From: Azolla caroliniana
Taxonomy: Eukaryota; Polypodiophyta
Assembly: GCA_043228905.1 (NCBI GenBank)
Contig: JBHGNT010000002.1
Span: 20,274,001 to 20,338,000, forward strand
Length of the DNA: 64,000 nt
Direction: 5' to 3'
In this document: positions 20,584 to 30,942 of the stretch, in pieces
How the letters are laid out: each line of letters opens with the position of its first letter
How positions within the stretch are numbered: position 1 is the stretch's first letter
Made by a program: the position numbers and the translations under genes
The notes under the pieces: generated by a model
Told to the model about the DNA's origin: nothing
Databases searched by the model: none
Seen by the model: only the letters and a program-made list of their open reading frames with translations

Positions 20584-21628
20584 CCGCGTTTGCATGGATT
20601 ATCATAAGCCTAACGCCGTAACGATAACGGACACGTTCCCCTTACCCTTCACTGATAGTGTACTAGACGCGATCGCGGGCCATGACATGTATAGTTTTCT
20701 AGATGGTTTTAGCGGATACAATCAGGTACGCATGCACCCTGACGACTAGGAGAAGACGACATTCGTCACAGAGTGGGGTGTTTTTGTCGCTGTGGTCATG
20801 ATGGTAGGGCTAAAGATGGTGCCTGCCACGTTCCAGCGAACAATTACAGAGATTGTTGGGGAGTACATACCTGCCTTTATGCAAGTCCTTCTCGATGATT
20901 TCGCGGTATATGGAACACGAGGCAAACATTTGGGCTATCTCCAAGTTTGTTTGGAGCGTTGTCGTACATCACACCTCAACCTTAATCTGGCCAAATGTGC
21001 ATTCGGAGTCACCAGTGGGGCACTTCTCGGACACATCATAAGCAAGGAAGGGATAGCGGTGGATCTGAACAAAATCACGACCACCATTGAAGCAAAGACT
21101 TCGACTAATGCCAAAGCCCTCAACTGCTTCCTGGGTCAAATACACTGGCATAGCCGCATGTTACAGTACTTGGCGGATTTTGCGACCCCATTACACGCCG
21201 CCGTACATCGAATGTCCTTCAAGTGGACGACAATAGAAGAGAAAGCTTACGACGCACTCAAGGTAATGTTAACCCAAGCACTGGTCGTACAACCACTAGA
21301 TTGGACTAAACCGTTTCACGTCTTTGTGGATGCTTCAGATATAGCAATAGGCAGCGCATTAATGCAACTCTCAGAGCCGAGTTGGTATAGACCAGTCTAT
21401 TACGCCAGTGGTAAACTATCAACTGCCGAGAGGAACTACTCCACAACCGAGTGTGAAGCCTTGGGGATGATATATAACATCAACAAATTCCGGCATTATT
21501 TGCTAGGGTGCAGATTTATGTATCATCTCGATCACGCAACATTACTGTATCTAGTTGAGAAACAGGCACTGATAGGGAAGTTGGCCAGATGGATGCTGCT
21601 GCTCCAAGAGTTCGATTTCGCAATTTAG
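20584..21628 (+). pseudogene. Gyp-A reverse transcriptase (rest) and RNase H
   Basis: It resumes with VCMDYHKPNAVT and continues with YSFLDGFSGYNQVRMHP (palm), GLKMVPATFQRTI, and the catalytic box QVLLDDFAVYG near 20885, with LLDD instead of YVDD. Thumb/connection follows (ISKEGIAVDLNKI, FLGQIHWHSRMLQYLADFA). RNase H has FHVFVDASDIAIGSALMQ, YYASGKLSTAERNYSTTECE and HYLLGCRFMYHLDHATLLYL. There is a stop at about 20748 where a Gln codon is expected, and another at 21626 before HRPGTEHAVADF. Gyp-D has the same order. Confidence 0.93.
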
Positions 21629-23092
21629 CATCGGCCGGGCACGGAGCATGCCGTAGCTGATTTCTTAAACAAAGTGGATAATGGCGATAATGCGGTGAGG
21701 GACGATGACGACTTTCCTAACGCTGATATTTTGAGGATCGCGACTATGGCCTCATAGGCAGAGATGAATTTTCCGGATCGTTGGCTAGTGGAAATGACGT
21801 ATTTTCTGACCATGGGACTGCCACCTCCGCAACTAAGGACGGATGAAAAGAAACGCCTACTTGTTCGTAGTCGTAACTTTTGCCTGGTTGAAGGAGTACT
21901 TTACCACTAGGGCAGCGATGGGATCTGGCGACGCGAGATATGGCATGATGAAAAGGAAGTCGTTCTGTGTGAAGCTCATTGCGGTACGGCCGGGGGACAT
22001 TACGTGGGCGATGTTACGGCCCGAAAAATATGGCAAGCAGGTCTAATGGTGGCCAACTACCCAGAAAGACGCATATCAATACTATAGGCAATGTGATCTA
22101 TGTCAACGGTTGGGGCAACCTACGGAGGTCGCACGGATGCCACACCAACTGGTTCTTCCGTTGGATCCATTCCAGAAATGGGGTATGGATTTTGTCGGTC
22201 CCTTTACGCCGGCAGCGGCGTGAACCATCAATAAGTACATTCTCGTAGCTACGGATTACTGCACTAACTGGGTAGAAGCAAAAGCGTTACAGGATAATAC
22301 GGTGGCATCCACGACAAAATTTCTTTACGAATACATTTGGTGTTGGTTTGGTTGCCCAATCGAGCTCATAAGTGATTAAGGGAGCCACTTTCTAAATTCG
22401 GTCATCTACGAGCTAACACACCATTACGCCGTAGTGCATAAGAAGAGCACGCCATATTACCCGCAGACGAATGGGTTAGCGGAGTTCACGAACAAGACCT
22501 TATAGACCATAATGAAAAAGATCGTGAATGAGAATAGAACAAACTAGGTGCCAAGTTGCACAGCGCCTTGTGGGCATATCAGACGAGTTACAAAACTTGT
22601 GTACAATCCACACCTTTCTAGCTAGCATTTGGGTTAGAAGCTGTAATGCCCATCGAATTCCAGGTGCCCAATTTGAGAATTCAAGTACGAGACCGACTGT
22701 CAGAAGGCAAGTCCGAGCAAATATGGCTACAACAACTCCTCGAATTAGGCGAGGCTCGGGTCCATAGTATGGCCATACTCGAGCATGAGCAACGACGGTG
22801 TAAAGCGTTCGTGGATTGACATCGGGGCACACGGGAGAAATGCTTTGCAATTGGGAAGGCCGTATTGGTCTTTCAAACATGCATGGGTCAAATGCCAGGT
22901 AAGTTACGGTTCCGCTGGACAGGGCCGTATTGGATAGTTGGAGTGGAAAATGGGACCTTCCAATTGGGTACCCTCGCTGGAGTTATACTTCGGCAAAAAG
23001 TAAATGGGTTTCGATTAAAACCTTATCTGGGACCTACGCCCCTGAACCCGTTTCATGCCATAACTAACACGGTAGAGGGGTCCCTTCACTAA
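21629..23092 (+). pseudogene. Gyp-A integrase
   Basis: The zinc-binding part is at about 21860-22060 (EAHCGTAGGHYVGDVTARKI). The core includes LDPFQKWGMDFVGPF and [18 protein letters not shown] (first Asp) and CPIELISD (second Asp, followed by a TAA where Gln is expected). [17 protein letters not shown] carries the Glu region. The C-terminal part (22865-23092) has KAVLVFQTCMGQMPGKLRFR and WTGPYWIVGVENGTFQLG. Several frameshifts are present near 22030-22560. No chromodomain is seen. The frame ends at 23092, and the ORF3 promoter-like region begins after it. Confidence 0.9.
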
Positions 23093-23433
23093 CCAGTAGC
23101 TAGGACCCACGTGTAATAAAATGTAACAGTAATATTGTACTTTACCGTTAAAAAAAGAAAAAAGAGAGAAGATAGTCACGACTATTAAAAGGTGTTATGC
23201 ATGCACAAACTTCAAGATCAAGCACACACGACACCACGATGTCACACAGGCCAATAAACCCTAGAGCACAAAAAGAGGGAAAAAGAAGGTTTTCTGCACA
23301 CTACAGAAAACAGACTAACTCTCGTCGCCCTCGTCGCTCCCCTTGCTCCCCTTGCTCCCCACCATACCATAGAGTCCATGATCACCGTAGTTTGAGAGCT
23401 TCACCTATTCTATATGAGCCTCTTCTGCCCACG
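23093..23433 (+). promoter_or_regulatory. Gyp-A pol-ORF3 junction: G-box, purine tract and TATA-like box
   Basis: A G-box (CACGTG, 23108-23113) is followed by an A/G tract (about 23150-23174), a TATA-like CTATTAAAAGG (23182-23192), and a pyrimidine-rich leader up to the ORF3 start. The same order is found in Gyp-D (40753, 40773-40814, 40822-40832), with further matches (CACGTGTA, TTCAAGA near 23211 and 40850). It looks like an internal promoter for ORF3. The purine tract could alternatively be a central polypurine tract. Inference from two copies. Confidence 0.5.
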
Positions 23434-24022
23434 ATGCCAGTTCCCATTTCTGCAGCTTTACGCAGGTGGCTCCTAGAAAACGGTTTTGAGGGGTACATCA
23501 GGGTTACCGAGGCACCATCACACCCTGATGCTCTCGACATCGCCAAAAAGCTCAACGTGGACACTGTGACAAATGCCACCATTCGGAAAAAATTGGACCT
23601 ATCTGCGATTTGGGAGAAAAACTTCGCCATCCCCCCTACAAAAACCCTAGAAGAATATTTTGGGGAATACTCCGTATCAGCCAAGGCATATAGAATGGAA
23701 AAAATTGGACCTATCTGCGATTTGGGAGAAAAACTTCGCCATCCCCCCTACAAAAACACTAGAAGAATATTTTGGGGAATACTCCGTATCAGCCAAGGCA
23801 TATAGAATGAAAGACATCCTGAACCCATTCTTTCGGGAAATAGCCAAGTTCCTACTTGAGGTTGGTTGCATGCATGTCAACACATACGGGATGTCGAAAC
23901 AGAAGGCATGCATTATCATTGATACATTCGAAGGGCGCGCAGTAGATTGGGGAGTGATTACGGGACCAACGCTAAGAGAGGACCTGCACGCATACCAGGC
24001 CGCCAAAAGGCTAAGGCCGATT
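23434..24022 (+). pseudogene. Gyp-A ORF3, N-terminal domain (unknown function)
   Basis: The start is placed at ATG 23434 (MPVPISAALRRWLLENGFEG) because Gyp-D ORF3 begins alike (MPLEVSKELCTWMSRDGLSG, ATG 41128). An earlier in-frame Met exists at 23197 but its extension is not conserved. The domain of about 170 residues shares with Gyp-D the patterns HP-A--IA, EYFGEYSVSAKAYR, IAKFLLEVGCMHVNTYGM and GRAVDWGVITGP. I do not recognise a family. There is no signal peptide or clear membrane segment, so it does not look like a classical env. A 112-bp tandem duplication breaks the frame, and a solo LTR ends the piece at 24022. Confidence 0.65.
23587..23810 (+). repeat. 112-bp tandem duplication in Gyp-A ORF3
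   Basis: GGAAAAAATTGGACCTATCT recurs exactly 112 bp apart (23585 and 23697), and the copies are nearly identical. Since 112 is not a multiple of three, the second copy shifts the reading frame. Confidence 0.93.
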
Positions 24023-24704
24023 TGTTAGGAAACAGGTCCCTCCGGATGGGATTGGAGTACCCGGCAACGGAAGACCCCGGTGAGAACCGGATGACGAGTA
24101 CCCGACAAGAGCTGGATGGTGAAGACCCGGTGAGAACCGGATGTGGAGTACCCGTCTACAGAAGACCTGGTGAGAACCGGATGACGAGTACTCGGCAAGA
24201 GCCGGATGGTGAAGACTCGGTGAGAACCGGATGTGGAGTACCGGCAGCACCTCCAACCTACTCTTTCCCCTCTGTGCGTTTACGAGCAGGTATCGGCATC
24301 TGTTCGCCGGCCTATTCGGTTGTAACCGACTTCGTGTTTGTTGTCTTCGTGTTCTTGTTGTTTGTCTTGTCAATACATACATACTTTCGTGTCTTTTTGT
24401 GTCGCTGTCCCACTCGCATCTTTGCGTCGAAGGGCCGTGTCCCTGTGAATCTACGCTCGCACGTAGTGGGTCTCTTCTCTTTCTCTCTTACTCTTCGGTA
24501 CAGGACCCCCGAGGTCCCGCCTCATTCCACGCATCCGCGAGGAATACCTCGACACCGTGGTTTTTCCCTAGTTTGGGTTTTCCACGTTAACATCGTGTGT
24601 ACTCTTCTCTTCATTGTGTCGTGCGTTCATTATCCGTTTTCTGTGTTTGACTTTAGACTCGGTTGTTGCCGAACGTTGTTCATCTGAGTGTGTAGTTCTT
24701 GTCA
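24023..24704 (+). repeat. Solo LTR, Cop-A subfamily, plus orientation
   Basis: It starts TGTTAGGAAACAGGTCCC and ends TTCTTGTCA, the ends of Cop-A LTRs. It contains ~50-bp GAACCGGATGACGAGTACCCG units. The flanks CGATT (24018-24022) and CAATT (24705-24709) are a 5-bp duplication with one G-to-A change. No internal sequence remains, so it arose by LTR-LTR recombination. It splits Gyp-A ORF3. Confidence 0.92.
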
Positions 24705-26835
24705 CAATTATACAACAATACCTTACAATATTGTTTCCGCCTCGCGGTCTGCCCGCCCCACCACCCAGTAAACCTACGCCTCCGCCACGATCCGCGAAAC
24801 ATAGGAATGGGAAGAGGAACCACAACCTTCCCACCCCATAGCGCAATCATTCCAGCTGGAACAACCAACAAGGCCGGTTGAAGCACCAACAGCAACTGAG
24901 GAAGAAACGGAACAGAATCAAGAAAGTCCTAGGCCAAAACGACGAAGATTAGATCGGAAGGATGGCCATGGACTAGTCAAAGATACAACCGCACCAATCG
25001 AAACTTCCGCCCCTACGGAGCACATAACTACATTGGAGATAATCTGGGAACCACAACCGATCATTACGGCTTAGTCGTAGCGTGGCAAAGGAGTGCTCAT
25101 AACGGAAAGCAAAGTCCTCAAGTATCCAGACATCCCGGATACGGCCCATGAGTTCGGCGCGTTGTTACAGTTTGGGACGACTTACGAACTCATGGAATTT
25201 TTGGCAACACAACAGATCAAGGTGTGCTAGAGAATGGCCGAGGAGCACGCAGAACAACAAATGATTGAGCGTGCGTTGACGAGAACGACGGAAAGCGATG
25301 ATGAGGGACCCCTTGCCAAGATAGGCAAACAACAGAACGTAGGGATTCGCCGCATGGGCATTGAATTACCCCCATTGAATATGGCCCTCGTCGAAGTACA
25401 TAGGGAGTTGGCCACAGTCAGTATGGGAGCCAAAGACATGGCTATCAAAAATAAGAATGTCTGGAAAACAGTCAAGTTGACTCAAACCCAACTACAAAAG
25501 GCCCAAGAGCGCATTGCAGAATTAGAATGCAACGCAACTACGGCGCAACAAAACCCCGGATTGGCATCCAGCAATGACGCATCGACGACTTTACGGGAGG
25601 AGGTTAAAGCACAAACCGCCATCGCCGCAAAAGCAAAAAGAGCTACGCAATTAGCTGAGTCCGAGATTGACCGCCTCCGCGCGGAACTGCGCCAATCATC
25701 AGACAGAGAAAAGAATGTCCGGGCAAAAGGACGAAGGGCAGTGAAAGCAGTGGAGGATAAGATTGAGGCAGAGACATCAATGCATACCCGCACAAAAGAA
25801 GAAAATAGGAAGCTGGGTGAGGAAGCCCAAAAGATAGAAGCCGTTATCACGGGACTCCGAGAGTTATTGGAAAGGAAGACAACGTGGTACGACGAGCAGC
25901 TCATGTGGGAATAGGAACTGAAGCATCAGGTAGAAGTTCGCTTGAACAATGAAATGGGCCGGCTTGAGGAACTACACTTGAAAGAATCCCATATATGGAT
26001 GAAGATGAAGAGCCTCTATGAGGAAACGGCTATGGCCAATAAGCGTAAATTCAAAAACCTCAAGAAAGCCTTGGACAAAGGGCACACCCACTCCCAAACA
26101 ATAACGGACAATGTACGCATCCTTCTTCAAACAAATCACGAGTGGTTTACGACACAATTGAAAGTGGCATTGGACAAAGGATGGACGACGTGGGCAACGC
26201 AAGAAACAGAATTGCACACCTACCGAGCAGACTAGGAGAACCGATCAAAAGAAGGAAGAGGCTTCTACAAGCTCAATGAGGAAAGAATTGCGGCAATACG
26301 CAAAGACCTCGTGCAGGACTATCGCACGCTAGCGGACCAACACTCAGAAGCACTCACACAGCTGTTGGAAGATTTCGGGGAAAGTCACGAAGACATTTTC
26401 CGCGAGCTAATGGAGGTTAGCAACGAACAACAGAGGACAAAGACAATTGCGGTACCAGACAATGATTCCGCCGAACAAGATGAGCTTCAGCCCAATTTGA
26501 ACAACCCTCCGGAGGTGACCACTATGTCTGTCAACGCTACGGAAGAAACGAACAAGGAAGAGCCCCGTTCGACTGCTTGCCCACAGACTGAAGAGCCCAC
26601 GCCAGAACCTTGGAGGAATGATCTGGACATCGAACCAACGGAGCCAACCTTGATCATGCGGAGTACAGATGACAACATGGGAACTCACACACTGGCCGAT
26701 CGTGGTGAAGTGGACGACACGCAATTGCAGGAGCCGGTCGAGAAGAACGACGAAGCACCTACGGACGTCACGTCGTTTCCGAACCAGGCCGTACGGACGG
26801 AGCCGAACATCCTGGACATTTTGAACGATGAGTAG
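24705..26835 (+). pseudogene. Gyp-A ORF3, proline-rich linker and coiled-coil region
   Basis: A proline-rich linker (RGLPAPPPSKPTPPP) and a basic stretch are followed by a block conserved with Gyp-D: GTTYELMEFLATQQ, then MAEEHAEQQMIERAL. From about 25380 to 26440 the protein is dominated by charged heptad-like sequence (TQTQLQKAQERIAELE, KAKRATQLAESEIDRLRAEL), a long coiled coil. The tail is acidic and ends NILDILNDE-stop at 26835; Gyp-D ends similarly. Stops at about 25075, 25228, 25912 and 26233 show decay. Together with 23434-24022 the intact protein would be roughly 870 residues. Function is unknown; multimerisation is likely from the coiled coil. Confidence 0.65.
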
Positions 26836-26992
26836 AGGGACGGGTCCGACATGCCATGGCACTGTCCCACATGCGTGCCAAGTGTTGTCCGTCGGTGTTG
26901 TCCGCCAGACCTAACGCTTAGACGAATAGAATATATTATTAGAAGCGTTAAAGAAACGCATGTAATGGTTCACCCTAGGAGCGTAACCGACT
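26408..26992 (+). repeat. First copy of a ~585-bp tandem duplication (ORF3 end plus LTR start)
   Basis: The block from CTAATGGAGGTTAGCAACG to CACCCTAGGAGCGTAACCGA is repeated starting at 26993. The second copy is interrupted at 27019 by Cop-B and continues at 36642 to about 37199, with the same stop codon and the same LTR start. Divergence between copies is low. It includes the end of ORF3 and the U3 side of the Gyp-A LTR. Confidence 0.9.
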
Positions 26993-28429
26993 AATGGAGG
27001 TCAGCAACGAACAACAGAGTGTTGGGAGACAGGTCCCTCCGGATGGGAAGGGAGAAGAACAGTGCCGATGAACAAACTCGGTCGAGGCCGATAGGGCCGG
27101 TATGAACCGTATGAGGAGGACCCGACTACGGAGAGCCGGATGGTGCAGACCCGGTATGAACCGGATGAGGAGTACCCGGATACGGAGAGCCGGACGGTGC
27201 AGACCCGGTATGAACTGGATGAGGAGTACCCGGCTATGGAGAGCCGGATGGTGCAGACCCGGTATGAACTGGATGAGGAGTACCCGGCTACGGAGAGCCG
27301 GATGGTGCAGACCCGGTGTGAACCGGATGAAGAGACATATTCATAAATATGTTTCTGAGAGTCCATCGAGGCTATATTTGTAAATAGCCGAAAAGTCATA
27401 TTAGTATAAATATGACTTAGGGCAAACTTATACTGATGGTTGTTGTTGTTGTCATTCTTCTTGTTGGTGCAAGAAAAGAGAGAGAGTGCGTAACTGTATA
27501 GAGTGTGAGAGAGAGAAAGAGGTCGTTGCCTCTGTTGTAACCGCCGCTTGTGGCGAAGATCTGTGAGCACGAGGTCGTTGCCTCAATGAACTCACTGCTG
27601 TACATACTAACCTAGTGGTAGTTTGCAGCCTGTGGATTGCCGTGGTTTTTCCTTAGTTTGGGGTTTTCCACGTTAAACATCCTGCAACACCGGGACATTT
27701 GAAACAGGTAATATGTCGCATTTTGAAAACTGTCCATCAAAAAATGACACAAATTAGGGTGATTCACAAAAAGGGGTGCCGCATGCGTAAAGGAATTTTA
27801 AAAAGGACCCAAAAATATATTGATTTTTAACATGTACGGAAATTTAGGTGTTCAAAAAAATGCCTAAATAATGGACATGCCAAACTTACAAATGAATGTC
27901 CAAAATGACTAACCCCAATATTTATAGAAATTCTGAATCCAAATCTTGATGTGCAATACAATATTTATAGTTAACGTATCAGGACAATCATTTTTCAAGT
28001 TTATGTCATCATCTTCATACCCATTAGATGAACTAGTACGAGTTTATGAGGTCTCATCCTCATCATCAATGGCAACTAATGCATTGTGTTGATCCAATTG
28101 CAATCCAACCTCATCGAGTTTATGAGTCATGCTTCTTGTTTGTCTTTGTGTTGTGTCTGAAGCCACATTCCAGATCCTCTATTAGTATCTTCATTGTGGT
28201 CTGTCACAGATAACTTGTTTTGGTCAAAGATAAGTCATACACTAATATATAAACATTATCCAATGTAAGAGTAGATGTGCTTGATGCATCTTTCCTCCTC
28301 ACTTTTTGGTTATGATATTTCATTATGTACTTTCCATTTACAAGATTAGATTATGTGAGAGAAGCTTTCTACCAAAATCATTAGAATCTAAAAAATGTCT
28401 TAAAGATGTTTTCCATTTTTCTTAGATTC

Positions 28430-30440
28430 TCATAGTAAGCCTTTGATGTCATACAGAAATCCGATTCATTCCATCTAGATTTGACGCAACATGTCGAATT
28501 TTACTCTATACATCTAGAATTGGATATAATGCATCAGATTCCTGTAAGTCTTGGAATTTTTTAAAAAATTTCCATTAAAAAAATACTCTTGCATTTTAAT
28601 GCATTGCATTGAATTCTAGCTACATAGACTAAAATATGATACATTGCATGGATTTCCCGAAAATATATAAATAAATACAAATTGAAAAAATAAAACATTT
28701 TCCCATAAATAAATAAATAAACATTTTTTATTTTACTCGTAAATAAATAAATAAAAATTGAAAAATTAGATTTCAATGGAAATCCAATTCCGTGCCTTGG
28801 ATTCAATTGAAAATCCAATTTCTCTTATTTTTTTGAAAATTTTCTTATTTTTTGAATTGTTTTTGAATTTGTTTTTATTTTTCCCATAAAAAAATAAATA
28901 AAAATTGAAAAAATGGATTTTCAACGGAAATCCGATGCACTGCATCGGATTTTGGTTGAAAGTCCACTTTTACGTATTTTTTTCCAAATTTGCTTTTTTT
29001 TTTGAATTTTTTTGAATTTTTTTGAATTTTTTCTATAAAAAATAAATAAATATTGAAAAAATAGATTTTCAATAGAAATCCGATGCACTGCATCGGATTT
29101 CCGTAGAAAATCCACTTTTTCTTATTTTTTTCCAAATTTTTATAGTTTTTAGAATTTTTTTGGTATTTTGTTTGTCTATTTTCTCATAAATAACTATATA
29201 GAAATTGAAAAAATGAATTTTCAAAGGAATCAGATTTCTATTGAAAGTCCACTTTTTGCTATTTGTTACCAAATTTTCATATTTTAAAATATTTTTTTGT
29301 ATTTTTTAAATTTTTTTCATTTTTTCCCATAAATAAATAAATAAAAATTGCAAAAAATGGGTTTTCAACAGAAATCCGATGCACTACATCGGATTTCTAT
29401 TGAAAATCCATTTTGTCTTAGTTGTTTCAAATTTTTCAGATATTTTGAATTTGTTTTTGTATTTGTTTTTAATTGTTTTTGTTTTTATCATAAATAAATA
29501 TATAGGAATTGAAAAAAATGGATTTTCAACGGAAATCCGATGCACTGCATCGGATTTCCATTGAAAGTCCACTTTTTCTTGTTTGTTTACAAATTTTCTT
29601 ATTTGTTTATATTTTTCTCTAAAAAAGTGTTAAAAATAAACAAATTGTGATTTTCTCCATTTAAAATGATGTGTTTTCAACGGGAATCCGATGCAGTGCA
29701 CCAGATTCCCGTTGAAAACAGATCATTTTCAATAGGATTTTCAATGGAAATCCGATGCACTGCATCGGATTTCCGTTCAAAATCACTGAGTTTCAACAGA
29801 AATCCGATGCAGTGCATCGGATTTCCGTTGAAAGTCCAATATTTTTCTTATGTTTTTTCATAAAACATTAATTTGCAATTGAAATCCAACTCAATGGTTC
29901 AGATTTTGTTGAAAATGTAATTTTTTTTATTATCTCATTGTTTTATGAAAAACCTAAAAGAAATTTGGATTTTTAATTGAAATTCGATGTAGTGCATTAG
30001 ATTTCAGTTGGAAATCCACTTTTTTAATATATTTTTATTTATTTTTTGAAAAAATGAAAAACAATTGAAAAGAAAGAGGATTGCCAGCTAAAATCTGATG
30101 CAATGCATCAATGTCTAGCTGTATAGACTACGATCTGATGTAGTGTATTGGATTTCAGTTGAAAAGCCGTTTATTATTTTTTTATATGGAAAATAAATAA
30201 ATAAATAACATTGGAAAAAGAAAAGAAAAAAAGGATTTTCGACTCTAATCCAACGCATTGCATTAGATTCTAGCTATATATACTAAAATATAATGTAGTG
30301 CATAGTATTTTAGCTGAAAATCCATTTTTAATTTTTTAATGGAAAAAGTTTTAAAAATTACAAAAAAAAAAAACTTGGATTTTCAACTGAAATCTAGTGC
30401 ATCGCATTGGATTCCAATTAAAAATCCACGATTTTTTATT
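28430..30440. repeat. Array of a dozen or more imperfect palindromes inside the DNA transposon
   Basis: Units of the form GAAATCCGATGCACTGCATC followed by GGATTTC recur near 28931, 29078, 29373, 29534, 29685, 29747 and 29801. More diverged ones lie near 28455, 28775, 29215, 29880, 29975, 30080, 30235 and 30380. The best units extend outward (TTTTCAACG...CGTTGAAAA), giving stems of about 20 bp around a tiny loop. T/A-rich spacers contain ATAAATAAATA and TTTCTTATTTTTTTCC. Spacing is about 150 bp in the older part and about 55-60 bp near 29685-29801. There is no plausible gene here. Confidence 0.9.
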
Positions 30441-30599
30441 TTTTCAAATTTTATTGTTTCAAATCTTTAATGGGTTTTAGATTAGTTTTCTGATACAGGT
30501 ATATAATATAAAACTTACATCAATTTAGATTAACGTTATATTCTATTCTTCAGTTTGATGTTACCTGTGCAATTTCATTCTACTGTCATGTACTACTAA

Positions 30600-30942
30600 A
30601 ACATACGCCTTAAAGATTATCAGGAACTCTGTTGCATTAGAGAAGGACCTTGAGCAAGTTAATGTCATCAAAATGAGGATCCAAGGTATCTGGGGTTGTC
30701 CTGATGAAGACCAAGAAGTTGGGGCAAAGCATATCAATAAAACTTAGATGTTCCAGATGACTTTTAGAAAACTTGTGGAACTATAGATGAAGACGCAGGG
30801 CAACTTGTTGAATTAGAAGACGTTTCAGAGTCTGAACATACTAACAATTCAACTTAGCGTACTGACGAAGCCAATGAGGACAATCTTGATGAAAGAGCTA
30901 ATCCTGAGTAGACGGCTTTACTAGACTTATTATTCGATTGAA
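30600..30942 (+). pseudogene. Short remnant resembling the C-terminal region of a CACTA-type transposase gene
   Basis: A decayed frame contains WGCPDEDQEVGAKHINKT and, in another frame, QLVELEDVSESEHTN and NEDNLDERANPE. The minus strand at 56622-56930 encodes WECPNQDEEVGAKHIANTER, then RELIELDNELLED and NDEDNLIGM-stop, clearly the same protein family. My CACTA guess rests on transposon context and on a segment VFYSMDQVDNPDG at the second site, which resembles the tail of En/Spm-type proteins. The homology between the two sites is firm; the family name is not. Confidence 0.4.

Noticed and set aside
23197-26835. ORF3 as a typical retroviral env gene
   Set aside because: No signal peptide, no hydrophobic fusion-like segment and no C-terminal membrane anchor can be seen; a long charged coiled coil dominates.
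26407-26862. Minus-strand frame of about 150 aa over ORF3, repeated at 36639-37103
   Set aside because: It is antisense to the ORF3 tail and is duplicated only because the locus is duplicated; no domain is visible.
28430-30440. Regularly spaced palindromic repeats reminiscent of a CRISPR array
   Set aside because: Context is a eukaryotic DNA transposon; repeats are diverged, spacing is irregular, spacers are low-complexity, and there are no cas genes.
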